This document shows positions 24,095 through 36,241 of a DNA stretch of 64,000 bases, in pieces (the stretch's first letter is position 1; each line of letters opens with the position of its first letter). A program made the translations under genes and the position numbers. The notes beneath the pieces were generated by a model that did no database searches, was not told where the DNA came from, and saw nothing but the letters and a program-made list of their open reading frames with translations. Source of the DNA: Leucaena leucocephala (taxonomy: Eukaryota > Streptophyta > Magnoliopsida > Fabales > Fabaceae); NCBI GenBank assembly GCA_037074615.1, contig CM073519.1:28975001-29039000 (forward strand), read 5' to 3'.

Positions 24095-27000
24095 TGCCAT
24101 ATCCCCAAATTTCTTATCTAGTATGTATGAAAAGTTTGTATTCAATATATATGAAATTGTATAAGGAAAATGTTGCAATTTAAGAAATGAAAGGGATTAA
24201 ATTACAAATAATAGAAAGTTTAAGGACTTAAGTATAATTTAGAAAAGTCCCAAGGTCTAAAATACAATGTAAAGACAAATTTTGGGTCATGAAGTGTAAT
24301 TATAAAAAGTTTAAGGGACAAAAATCCAATTTGTCAAAGTTCAAGGGCTAAATTGTAATTATGATAAAGTTGTGCCAGAAAAGGCCCAAAACTGTCCAAA
24401 AAATGTTATAGTCTAGAATTTTACCAGTAAATAGAGAATGGTAATTGGGCCATACATATTTTTCAGAATTTTGATTTGAGACCCTAGATAATTAATATGA
24501 ATTTCTATAGTCCAGAGATTATTACAGTACCCTCTGGATTTTCTAATCAAATAAAATTTGGTAGAAAATTCCCATCATTAATATAAGAATTTATGAAACT
24601 GACAAAATACAAAAATGAGTTATGTAGAATTTATAATGGAATTTACAATGGAATAATACACTAGATAAATACTTTTTGGATGAGTTTTCTCGGGAATTGA
24701 GCCATGACGGTATTGGACCTATTTAAAGGCTCAAGTTGATATCCCATAGGCCCAATAAAATACTTGAACAATTATGTTGTTAGTGGCCAGAAAAACCTTT
24801 AAAAGTGAGAAATTATGAAAATACCCCTATGTTGTAATACTAAACAAGAAATGAATGGAGGGAATTTTGGTCATTTAGACATGGTCAAAATGTCAAGGGA
24901 GATATAGGAATAATTAATCAGTGTCATTATATGCCCAGATCAGGTGTAAAGAGGTGGGAAATGACAATTATACCCTTTGGGCTAATATAGTGTAAAATAT
25001 TAAACCAAGGGTATTTCAGTCAATTTCTAAAGGATGATAAATAGATAAACACTCAGTCTAACAATGTCAATGGTAGAAAAAAGTTAAACACTAGTTTTCA
25101 TGACAAAATACATATTCAGAATATTATAAAAATTAGAAACATAAAACAGTCTGATTTTTGTAAAACTAACTGAATCAATATCGGATTAGACTAACATTTT
25201 TCCTATCAATACTTTCCTATGACTTGCACCAAACTAATCCTTATTTTATGTCATGGATGATGTCACTTTTTGGCTTGGTGGCCATCAAATAGTATTTGGA
25301 TTAATCTTGGCCTTTCATTTCCACCCAAATTTTTCTATCTATACCCTCCATTCACATTCCATTTTGGCAGCCTCATGAACCATAGGTGGAACTCTGCCAA
25401 AATTAATTTTGAGCTCAAAGAAAGCATACAACTTGGAGCAAAAAGAAAGGCAATTAGTTCCTTTGATTTTGGATTTTATTCTAGGAAGTTTGCTTTTAGT
25501 TTTAACTTATTTTTATGGTATTTTCCCTTTGGTGTTGCTATTGGACATGCTGCTCATATGTGGTGGGAATATGAATTTTATATTATAGATAATTTAGACA
25601 AGTTTAAACAAGCTAGAATCAAGTAGTATTGGCTTAGAAATCCAAATATACATATAATTAGGGTTTTGTGTTCTTGGCTTCCACTGTACAAAATACTATT
25701 TATATGTGAGAATTTCATGATTTTTATACTTTCAATGGGTTTAAAATGGAAAATTGTGTGGGGCAAGGTAGAGAAACAAGTAATGGAAGCATTGGAATCA
25801 AAATGAGAATTATTGGAAAATAAAATAAGGTGTTTCAGTTCTGTATAGTAGAGAAGGAAGAAGTTTGAATTTGAAAATTCTAACTTCATATTTGGATTCT
25901 ACATGAAAAAGTATATGGAAATAAATCATGATAATTTATTTTGTAAAGATGAAAGTATAAGGCATAAAATGGAACCTAGTGAAAACCTAATATTGAAATG
26001 CTTTGAAATTGAGTTGTAACTGGCTATTGTTTTATAATGGCTAGGTTTTGATATTTGTTTGAAAAGAAGACCATTTCAAGGAGAGCTTGGCAAATATATC
26101 TTAAGAGGTAGTAAGAATACCTAACTATAATCTCATGGTTGTTTGACTTTATGCTTACTTGTTAGTAGTAATTTTTGGTTGAGCTTGTTATGATCTATGA
26201 TGATAATGTATTGATGGATGCAACTCCTTGCAATAAATGTCATGACAATATACATGTTATAGTTTTCTTATGTATGATTATGAAGTAGCTCCCATATCAT
26301 AATAACATGTTAGGTATTTAATCAAGCATGCATAATATTATAGTTTATATAACTTGCTATTGGGATTTTCATGAAATCTTATTATTTCCATATGTACAAC
26401 TATGTTATAGGTGCTGGAACCTCCAAAGTAAAAGGTTAATTGTGGATGGATGAACTTGTATTATAAGATAAGTTGGTCATATGACATTATGGGATGCAAT
26501 AGTACATTATGGGGTGTATGTATTATAAGGTAGTGACCTTATAACTATAGTTTCAATGACTTAACGTATGAGTTAGGATGTGAAATTTGGCATGAATATA
26601 ACTAAGATACAAAGATTTAAATGGACACCAAGAATACTCCAATTGGTTAAGTTTTCAATTTAATATGATTTTTTAAAATTAGAGATAAAATCTCGAATAA
26701 GGTAAAATGAGTGTCCAGAGGCAATGTGGTTTATATGCCAATTTCAAATAGAAAATGAAAGTAGTTTTCCACAAAATTTTATGCACTTAAAGAACACATT
26801 TTAAGCTTTAAATACTTGTATAACATGCCTCAATTGGATAAGAAATCAAGGAGAAATGAATTTTTGAATTTAAAGCAAGAAAACTAAAATTTTTAGATTT
26901 ACTAAATGAACAGTGATTTTCAACTCAAAAAACTATTTTCATCTAGACAATGAAACTTTAGTTTTATATTTTTCTCTTATAGTTTAATAAAAGAGATTTT

Positions 27001-27205
27001 ATTAGAAATTTGAACAACTTCATTTTGATTTTTCTATATTTAATTATAAATTTTCAAAATTGGGTATGTAATATGAAATTATCAAATGAACAGTATCAAA
27101 CAAATTAAATTTTTGAAATTTCACTTTTTCAAGTTAAAGATGTTTTAATTTGGTTCAAACTACTTTCAATTGAGCAAAACTGAGGAAAAAAATAAGTACA
27201 CGACA
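24095..27205 (+). repeat. 3' LTR of family D
   Basis: About 3.1 kb, colinear with the D fragments at 1-470, 9560-10540 and (inverted) 10541-11394 and 20820-21879, and alignable to the family C LTRs. The left boundary is firm. The right boundary rests on a degenerate terminus (ACGACA) and could be a little to either side. From 27206 to about 27340 I see nothing. Confidence 0.7.
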
Positions 27206-27339
27206 ATTTTGTGTGTGTTATGATATGTGGATGGTGCATAAACAATCCCATAAACTTTTTTGAGGAGTGAAAGTGAGATTGGAGATTAGTCTATTAAGGC
27301 TCAAGTTGAATAGTGAAAGTCGTGACTGAGAACTGATAA

Positions 27340-27905
27340 ATTTTGACATTAATCGATTAGGTAATCCATTAATTTCATCAAATGTGCACATGCAGAGACA
27401 AATTAATCGATTAGGTGTTCGAGCAATCTTAATTAATCAAATAGTTAATCAATTAATTTCAAATAATAACAACATTTAACACTAATTCAACATTGATTAA
27501 TTGATTAAATAATATTAATCGAATAATTAATCAATTAATTTTCAAGAAAAAACAACTTTTAACATGTATTTAGTATCCGTTAATCGATTAGCTGTTCGAT
27601 TAAATAACATTAATTGAATTCTTAATCAATTAATTTTGAAACAAAACAACTTTTTAAGGCATTTTCAACTATGATAATTGATTAGGTACTTGATTAATTT
27701 TAATTAATGGAACTGTTAATCGATTAATTTTACATTTAAGCACACACATATCCCCTTTTTAATTGATTAATCTACTAGGTGTCCAATTAATCTTAATTAA
27801 TGAAACTATTAATCGATTAATTTCACACATTTAACATATATTTCAACAAACATACAGTTACCTCCCTCCATTAATCGATTAAGTGTTAGATTAATCCATC
27901 CTCTG
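27340..27905. repeat. Degenerate tandem array of AATCGATTA / TTAATTAATC units
   Basis: About five imperfect units of roughly 100-120 bp. Each has one or more TAATCGATTA-like palindromes followed by GTGTTCGATTAAT and AATCAATTAATTT, then an A/C-rich spacer with AACAACTTT. The array lies immediately downstream (in minus orientation) of the SIRE-like copia remnant. It may be part of that element's 3' untranslated region or LTR, but I cannot define LTR ends. Confidence 0.7.
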
Positions 27906-28087
27906 TTAGCTTATGTTTTTTATTCCAATAATAGAGCATCCTACAAAAATTTAACTACACATTCTCAAGCTTAAATTAGCAACTTTAATCATCAAAACAT
28001 AAGTATTGAACAATTATTTTGAGAATATGAAGGTTGAAGAAAGCTTAAAACAAAAACTTTGTAAGTTTATTAAAAGGAATAGAAACC

Positions 28088-31000
28088 TTACAGCTCATTG
28101 AGATTTACCATTCCTAATTCTCTCATGATATAGTTGAATTGATCCTGAGCAAGTCCTTTGGTGAGATATCTGCTAGCTGAAGATGAGTTGGGATGAATTC
28201 AACTTTTATGTCTTTATTCTGCACATGATCTCTTATAAAGTGGTATTTGATATCAATGTGATTGGTTTGGGAATGAAGTACAAGATTCTTTGACAAACTA
28301 CTTGTGCTTGTGTTGTCACAAAGAATTGAAATCTTATTCAAATATATTCCCAGATCTTGAAGTTGTTGTTTGAGCTATAGTACTGTGCACAACAACTCCC
28401 AATTACTACATACTCAACTTCTGTTGATGAGATAGCCACCATATATTGCTTCTTACTGATCCGTAAAACTAGACAATCACTAAGGAATTCACATTGTCCA
28501 CTGGTGCTCTTTCTATCTATTTTGTATCATCCATGGTTAGAGTCTGAGTATTCTACCAAGTATTCTGCTCCTCCTTTGGGAAACCATATCCCAAGGTCAA
28601 TGGTTCCCAAGAGATATTTGAATATTCTCTTTATAGCTGCAGCATGAGATTCCTTTAGAGCAGCTTGATATCTTGCACATATTCCTACACTAAATTATAT
28701 GTCTAGTCTGCTTGCAGTGAGGTATAGAATAGATCTAGTCATTCCACGATATTTTGTAATGTTGAAATCTTCTTCCTTCTCATACTTATCTAACATTGCA
28801 CTTGTACTCATTGGTGTTAAAATACTTTTGGCTTAATCCAATTCAAACTTTTTCAGGAGCTCCTTCAAGTACTTTGTTTGCAAGAAGAAGATGCCATTCT
28901 TTCATTGTTTGATTTGAAGTCTAAGAAAGAAGTTCAATTCTTCCATCATAGACATTTCAAATTCTCCCTTCATTATCTTGGCAAATTCTTGACAAAGATC
29001 CTCATTAGTAGTACTGAAGATAATATCATTAACATAAATTTAAACTACTAAAAGGTCATATTTGTTTCTTTTAATAAACAAAGTATTATCTACTTTTCTC
29101 TTTCAAAGCCTTTCTCTATCAGGAACTTGCTAAGACAATCATATCGAGCTCTAGGAGCTTGTTTTAACTCGTATAATGCTTTCTTAAGTTTGTAAACATG
29201 GTTTGGAAAACGATAATCTTCAAAACTAGGAGGTTATTCTACATAGACTTCTTCCATTATATACCCATTAAGAAAAGCACTTTTGACATTCATCTGATAG
29301 AGTTTAAAATCTTTAATGCAAGTAAAGGCTAAGAGTACTAGTATGGCTTCCAATCTTACCATTGGAACATAGGTTTCCTCATAATCAATACCTTCTTCTT
29401 GATTATAGCCTTTTGCAACTAATCTAGACTTATTTCTAATGATTACAACAAATTCATCAAGTTTATTTTTGAATACCTATTTAGTCCTAGATAATCATAG
29501 ATACCAAGTCCCAAACTTAATTTCATTCAAATTGATTTAGTTTTTCCTGCATAGCAACTATCCATAAATCATATAATAGTGCTTCATCTATGCTAGTGGG
29601 TTCAATGTTAGAAATAAATGTAGAAAAGTGCACTTTATTGAACATTTGTCTCTGGGTTCTTACTCCTTCATCGACTTCATCAATAACTTGATCTAAAGGA
29701 TTATTTCTATTATGTCAGCAAGCTCTAGGTTGATCTTTTTCTGACTCATTAGGTTGGTTACCAAGTTGATCAACTAAGTATTTTTTCTCTTTGTTCAATT
29801 TTAGTGTTTCAAGACCTTATATGATTTCAGCTTTTTATCTATAGGGTTTGAAATTGGTTGTGTTTCAGAAAATAATACATGAACAGACTCTTCTATTGTA
29901 AAAGTTCTTTTTCTAAAATGCATGTATGCTTTACTACTAAAAGAATAACAAAGAAAAATACCCTCATCAGATTTAAGATCAAATTTACCCAACTTTTCTT
30001 TTATGTTATTGTGGATAAAACATTTACTCTGAAGATCCTCAAATGAGTGAGATTAGGCTTACGTCCTTTGTAGAGCTCATATGGTGTCTTACTGAGTAGT
30101 GGTCTGATGTACACTCTGTTGGATATGTAACTTGTTGTGTTCACAACCTTTGCCTAGAAAACTTGTGAGACACCCTTGTTATTAAGCATTGCTCTAGCCG
30201 TCTCAGTAAGGACTCTATTTTTCCTTTCAATAACTCCATTTTGTTGTGATGTTCTTGGTACAGAGAAGTTATGATCTATCCCATAATTGTTAAAAATTCA
30301 ATAAATTCAGTGTTCTCGAATTCTCCCCGTGATTAGTCCTAATAAACACAATAGAAATACCTTTCTCATTTTGCACATTTTTGGCAAACATAACAAAAGC
30401 ATTAAAAGTCTCATCTTTAGATAAAAGAAATAAAGTCTAGGTAAATCTCGAATAGTTACCAACTATCACTAGAGGATATAAGTTTTCTCTAAAAAAGTTT
30501 ATTCTTGATAGACCAACAAATCCATATGGAGTAATTTGAAGTGGTCTCACAGTTGAGACTTCCTTATTTGATTTAAAAGATGGCTTTACTTGTTTTCCTT
30601 TTTGACAAGCTTCACAAATAATATTGATTTCAGTTTTAACTTTAGGTAAACCAATTACTAAATCTTTCTTAACTAATTTTGAAACCTAATGCATATTTAC
30701 ATGAGCTAATCTCTTGTACTATAATCAACCTTCAAATTTACTAAGAAAGCAGTTTCCAAGTGAATGTGAATGAATAGAAATAGTATAATAGTTACCATCC
30801 CTTGGAGAACGAAGTTTTGCATTCAAGCTTTCATTATTGAGTGGAAGATCTTTCTTGCTTACTATCAGGCATTCCTCTGGGTCAAAAATTATCCAATTGT
30901 CTTTATCTGTAGTTTGACTCATACTAAAGAGGTTGTGGCATAATCCTTCTACATAGTATACATCTTCCACTTTCACCCCTTCTTTACTACCAACTTCTCC

Positions 31001-31771
31001 AATCCCAGCAATCTTCCCGGATTAATTTCCTTTGCAGTTTACTTTGCCACCTTCCTTATGATGAAGCTTGAGGAACTTCTCTGTGTCTTTAGCCATATGT
31101 CTGGAGCATCCACTATCAATATACAACTTGTTGGTCTTGGATGTTTTAAGACAAACCTTAAACAAAATCATTTGACTTTAGGTACCTAGATTTCCTTGGA
31201 TCTTTTTTGGTTAGTTTGGATTACCTTGGCTACATAAGTGCCTTTTGAAACCTATTTCAATGTGCCATGGGGTCAGTTTTTCTTGTGATAACAAGAAACA
31301 GTAGAATGACCCTTGTGATTACAATATGAGAAAAGAGCAAATGTATTTCATGTATGTACAATATGTCTAAATTAATGCAGATATGATTTTTTGCCTAACT
31401 TTTTCCCTCTGTGTTTATCTAGATTAGGATCATATCCTATTCTAGACTTATCAGAGACACATCTCTAATTTCCAAGTATAACATTTAGCATTTCACTACC
31501 TTTATTGAATTTTTTTGAGAGTTTTAGTTAACTCTCTATTTTTCTTTTCTAATTTCTCACACTTGGCACATTTTGATACAACCTCATGTATCACACTTAC
31601 CTTTTCTTCTAAACTTTGATTTTTCTTCTTAGAGTTTGCTAACTCTTTTCCTAATTTTATGAATTCAGAATGCAATTCATTATATTCAGAAAGTAATTCA
31701 TTATAAGTAGATTCAACATTTATTACCCTATATGTCTTTGAGTCATTTTCTTCTTGGGTGACTAAAAACAC
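28088..31771 (-). pseudogene. Decayed SIRE/Maximus-like Ty1/copia gag-pol
   Basis: Read right to left: a coiled-coil gag segment (31502-31771, ELLSEYNELHSEFIKLGKEL); a zinc-knuckle-like CNHKGHSTVSC; a protease motif DSGCSRHM near 31100; pre-integrase VYYVEGLCHNLFSMSQ (30725-30976); integrase fragments; KFDLKSDEGIFLCYSFSSKAY (29801-29992); reverse transcriptase with YVND in place of YVDD (29019-29037); and RNase H with SSTEVEYV and CDNTSTSSLSKNLVLHS, ending in GMVNLNEL before a TAA at 28088. The order PR-IN-RT-RH is that of Ty1/copia. Many frameshifts and stops make it inactive. The gag is cut near 31771 and no LTR pair could be delimited. Family assignment is from remembered sequence style. 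Confidence 0.88.
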
Positions 31772-31923
31772 AAGAAAATGATATTTTTAATATTTTAATT
31801 CTTATAATCAATTAAAGCATAAAGTAAATAAAACTACTAAAATAATGCCTATTAAACATGATAAATTCCTTAAAATATATAGAAAATAATATGATAAAAT
31901 AGGGATTCATCACACACATAAAC

Positions 31924-32605
31924 ATGGCTTCTGTTAAACAAGCTTTTCTTTTGTTACTACCTCTTTTGATAATTTCTTTCTTTATCAAGAGGTCCTTTGC
32001 TGATGAAATCATTGTGTATTGGAAAATGGCAATGAAAGATCCCTCTTCTATTCTTACAATAGTGGAAACTACCAATTTATTAACATAAGTTTCTTGGCCA
32101 TCGTTGGCAATGGATAAACGCCATAACTAAACCAACTATGATGGCACTACAAGTGTGTGTGTTGTGCTTAGTACTAAAATCAAAGCTTGCCAGTCCAGAG
32201 GTATCAAAGTTCTTTTCTCCCTTGGTGGTGGCTCTGGAGACTACTCTCTTACCTCCATCGAGGAGGCCAACCAGCTTGCTAACTAGCTCTAGAACAACTT
32301 CCTTTGAGTAAGTTCCAGCTTATGGCTCCTGAGTTATGTAGTTTAGACAGCAATGACATCGAGGCCAGTAGAGGACAACACTGAGACGAGCTCACTAGAG
32401 CTCTAAAGTAGTTAATTTGATGAGTTTATAAAGCCGTAATGTCTATTATAGACTCTCACTTGAATACTGACATCAAAATTTGCTTGTTCTACTATATTTG
32501 GGTTTAATTTTATAACAATCCTCAATGTATGTATACCACTAGGAACACTAACAATCTTTTGAGTTCATGGAACAAATGGAATGTTGGTGAAATATGTAAA
32601 ATAAT
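31924..32605 (+). pseudogene. Class III (hevamine-type, GH18) endochitinase pseudogene
   Basis: An ATG at 31924 opens a signal peptide (MASVKQAFLLLLPLLIISFF) then ADEIIVYW. A frameshift near 32023 leads to NGNERSLFYSYNSGNYQFIN and ISFLAIVGNG, followed by stops. Further on come STKIKACQSRGIKVLFSLGG with GGSGDYSLTSIEEANQLAN, matching the GH18 SxGG strand. The catalytic strand, normally DGIDFDIE, survives only as DSNDIE, so it is shortened although the acidic E remains. After a deletion, LFYYIWV and FYNNPQC, then NTNNLLSSWNKW, match the C-terminal part. Class III chitinases are secreted, usually intronless defence or storage enzymes of about 300 residues. This copy has at least two frame changes, several stops and a deleted centre. 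It is the only host-gene-like sequence seen in the window. Confidence 0.85.
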
Positions 32606-33180
32606 AAAGTATATATATTGAGTTGTGTCCAAGGACACTGTCCTTAAGAGATATTCCAAAATCCCTCAGTAAATTAGGAAGTGACACTCCCCATGATTAA
32701 ATGAACTTTTCCTGTAAGGATATAAGGTAACATAATTAGTTAAAGATGATAAAACTCAGTGGAACAAAATATGTAAAAGGAGAAAGATCTCAACTATAAT
32801 CTATTTTAATCTTTCATTAACAATCCCTTTTATAGACTATGGAAGGACACGAGATATATCTTTTTGACATATGCCCTAAGACCCAAGAGTTATGTCATAA
32901 AGACGCTTCTTTCTTTGATACACCCTTACACAATATTTATAATATTTCTAACATGGAACACTGTGGAAGCAGGCTAGGTGTTCTTAAGGATTCCAATGTC
33001 TCAAGAGGTTGCCTAAGTGGAGGGTTTATTTCAGCCGATGTGATGTCTTCTCATGATTTTTGACCATCAAGGGGTCTACTAAGTACAACATGTTATGATT
33101 TGGTGCAAATTCAATGATCTCCTAAATGCAATATCTATGCATTAGGAATTAAAGGGACAAATACAATTTATAAAAAAGGA
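32606..33180. other. Unassigned sequence between chitinase pseudogene and CACTA-like element
   Basis: Contains one 74-codon open frame (32839-33063, plus, MEGHEIYLFDICPKTQELCH...) that I do not recognise. No conserved neighbour, repeat structure or domain supports it as a gene. Nothing else is seen. Confidence 0.4.
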
Positions 33181-33183
33181 AAC

Positions 33184-34180
33184 CACAACTAGAAAATAGA
33201 TTTTTTATGGTAGTCAAAAGTCACATTTAACGACAATTTTATAAGTGGCATGAATACTATTACTTTCATAAGTTGAAGGATTTCATAGTGATTTTGTAAC
33301 TACTGTGAAAAGTAACTTTTGACGGTGGTTATACTATTAACAGCAGTGAAAAGTCACTAGGCCAACCACCCACTATCAGCCACCACGACCACTCTTGTTG
33401 AAGGCATTATATTAGCCCTGGAGAAGAAGTCAAAGATCTGATTGAGAAGTTGAAAATCCATAAGCTTCTGCCATTAAAACTCTTTGAGCTCCTTTCGTTA
33501 AGGACTATAAGCTACTACCCACTATGGCCACCCTCATCAAGAGTATCATACTAGATCTGGAGAAAAAATGGATTTGATTGAGATATTCAAGATTTAAAAT
33601 AAAGAAGATAGCCCATATGATCTATTATAGTTTATAAACAACAAACGATCGACAAAATAAGAAAAATGAGTAAATGATGAAGGAAAATGATGACTTACGG
33701 TGAGAACGACGATGACATTAGCGATGGGAGATTAGGCATCAAAAATAGGAGGAAAACATTGAATAATCAACTTCATGCAGGTCTATGGTGGTGGGGCAGA
33801 TGAATGGGACCTCAACAGCTGTGAAAAAGTGAAAGTGAAACTATAATCACGATAGAGAATTTTAAATTTTGGATGACTTCTCACGACGGTTTTATGTAGT
33901 AAAACATAAAACCGTCGTGAAAAGTATTTACCGTGGTGTTTATAAAAATTTCGTGATAACATTTTTGTCCAACTGACCTATTTTTCTATTAGGTTTGACT
34001 TCTTTCCACAGCATTTTTTTTTTGAGAAAATGCCATTAAAAGTATTTTTCATGGCAATTTTTTAAAAAACTCTATGAAAAGTTTTTTTAATAGCCAACTT
34101 TATATAAAAAATCTACCGCCTTTTTTTACAGCATTTTTTTGGATAACCATTGTGAAGTACAATTATTTTTTCTAGTAATG
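33184..34180. mobile_element. Small non-autonomous CACTA-like element
   Basis: The left end is CACAACTAGAAAATAG. The right end, read inward on the other strand, is CATTACTAGAAAAAATA. The inner part ACTAGAAAA is shared. A 3-bp duplication AAC (33181-33183 and 34181-34183) matches the 3-bp target duplications of the CACTA (En/Spm) superfamily. The inner sequence carries repeated GTGAAAAGT motifs at both ends and a long perfect hairpin at 33881-33920. There is no transposase. The outermost bases deviate from the canonical CACTA, so the copy is probably old. Confidence 0.75.
33881..33920. repeat. Perfect 17-bp hairpin inside CACTA-like element
   Basis: TCACGACGGTTTTATGT and its exact reverse complement ACATAAAACCGTCGTGA are separated by 6 nt. 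Confidence 0.9.
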
Positions 34181-34183
34181 AAC

Positions 34184-35359
34184 ACTCTACCACCCCAATC
34201 AACATGTACAAGGAGATCTAAGGATATTGGATGATCTGAATTTGATTCTTTCATGTATCAGTAAAAGTAATTATATCTTTTTTAAAAGGAAAAAACAACT
34301 ATGTCAATATCTAAAGTGTTGCTGTTAAGCTCCAAATAATATGTTGAATTCCAGTGTTGTTGATGTTAAGGTCCAAATATTACTGCTTATATTTTGTTTT
34401 TCGCCCATGATAAAGACTCATTTCTCCTGTGTTAGTCCATCCGGTTCATAATATAGAAAATATTTTAGAAACTCTACTTGGTCCAAAATATAGTGAAATG
34501 CGTAGTGTTTATATTTTTTAATCATACCTTCCTTAATTTATTTATTATTACTTTATGTAATTAGATATGGGTGTTTTAAAGGAGTTAACTACTTAAATAT
34601 TGTCAACTTGTTCGTATGGCAAGTGAACAACTTTAACAATTTATTTGGAAATAGCTAATGAAGCTAGTGGAGTGAATTCATATGCAAAAGTTGTAAATCA
34701 CTTGAATGAAGAGCCCTATTAATTTATTTTGACGAGTTTAAAATTTTAAATTAAAAAGTTATTGTCCATTGTGATATTATTATGGTAAATAGTTAACAAA
34801 TAGTAGTATAATGCAAAAGATGTAAATCACGTGGAGGGAGAGCTTTATTAATTTATTTTAACAAATTTAAAATTTGGAAAAGTAGTTGTGAATTACCATT
34901 AAAAGTTGTAAATCACTGATTGTGATCAAAGCTCAATGGTCATTAAACATTTTGGGATCTAAGGAATAGAGTAGGAGGTGCTTGGGACTTCTCTTTTGTT
35001 TTATTTATATATGAGGGGCAATTTGGTCTTTTGGGCAAAAATTAAAATTCCACTTTGTTACTCAAGAACCAATTTGGGACTTTTCTTTTTCAAACAAAAG
35101 CAACCATATATTCAAGGGAAAATAATTCAATTGTTGAATCAAGAATTATGAATAGAAGTTTTTTTTATAGATATAAACATGGACCCAGAAAGTATAATTA
35201 AGAAAAAAAATTGCAGTTAAGTCCATGTAATTAAATTAAAAATTAGTAAGTTTTTTAAAAATTGACTTATACTAATAAGTCATTAGAAGATTTTATATAA
35301 AAATACATAGGCAAAAGTTTATATTTCTGAATTTGATGTAAATATGGTAAGAGAACTTT
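34184..35359. other. Unassigned AT-rich sequence with one degenerate direct repeat
   Basis: No gene recognised. A block starting ATGCAAAAG at 34682 is repeated imperfectly 129 bp later (from 34811), each containing GTAAATCAC and TTAATTTATTTT. Otherwise nothing is visible. Confidence 0.5.
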
Positions 35360-36240
35360 CACTATTACAAAAAAACTTTTTACGATGGTTAAATGCGAGT
35401 TTTCATGTCGGTTATAGGAGGGACGTAAAATCGAATGACATTGTTTGTGTTAAAAATTTAAATCGGTTATATCAGTGACATAAAAATAGTTCTTTTTAGG
35501 TCTGTTAAAATTTAACCGATGTGGAATTTTTTTTTTTAAAAAAAATGCATGAACAATTTTAGGATGGTCATCATAATCATACAAGCATTGTATAAAAATT
35601 TAGAACACAATTAAAATGTAAAAATATAATCAGATCCAAAGCGTTTTTTATGATCTAACATGCGAACCTTTAGAAGCGTCGTTTATGCCAGAGAAGATGA
35701 AATCTAGGAGTTCAGAACCTTAGAGTGAACCATATATGAAAGAAACCCTGATGCAACTAGAAACGATGGAGAAGGAGATCTGATGGTAAGGGTGTCGCAA
35801 ATATCATACTTGAACTAAGAGTGTCGAACCTTTGATCCAAATAAGATCGATACGATGGGCGATCTTGTAACCTGAGAACAATAGCGACACTGGTTTAAGC
35901 GAGTGAGTGAGAAATGATCAGTGATCTCGTAGGACAGAGTGTGAGTCAAGAGTAGTGGAGCATGCGGTAATGGTTTGAATTGAGAGAACGAGGAAGGAAA
36001 AAAGAAAAGATGGTATGAGAAGAAAAGAAAACGTTGGATTAAAAATGTCAACGGTTATGATGGTGATCCATGGGCTTATTTTTTTAAATTTTGATAGGGT
36101 TACTACGTCGGTCATTAATATAACCAACGTAGATTTTAATTGATTGTGGAGAAAATTATGGAGAAATCATGGAGTTAAAGAGAGCCATCTAAAAGAAAAG
36201 ATTATGGAGAAAATCGTGAAAAGCATCACAATATTATTTA
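35360..36240. mobile_element. CACTA-like element fragment
   Basis: Begins CACTATTACAAAAAAAC and has CACTA-style subterminal motifs (ATCGGTTAT, TTAACCGATGTGG on the left; CTACGTCGGTCATTAATA and ACCAACGTAGATTTT on the right near 36100). The right terminus and a target duplication could not be found, so the limits are approximate. The overlapping minus ORFs at 35815-36127 are unsupported. Confidence 0.5.
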
Positions 36241-36241
36241 C

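Larger units (their letters stand above)
23204..27205 (+). mobile_element. 5'-truncated Ty3/gypsy element, family D (D3)
   Basis: Contains, in order, the C-terminal half of an integrase (23204-24039), a polypurine tract (24081-24094) and a 3' LTR (24095 to about 27205). The 5' LTR, gag, protease and reverse transcriptase are not present. The LTR start TGCCATATCCCC is clear. The end is tentative: AAGTACACGACA at 27205 is the best match to the family terminus. Confidence 0.75.

Noticed and set aside
31812..32075. 87-codon minus frame
   Set aside because: It is the antisense shadow of the chitinase pseudogene, which matches a known family on the plus strand.
32839..33063. 74-codon plus frame as a small secreted or Cys-containing protein
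   Set aside because: No signal peptide, domain or conserved context; kept only as unassigned sequence.
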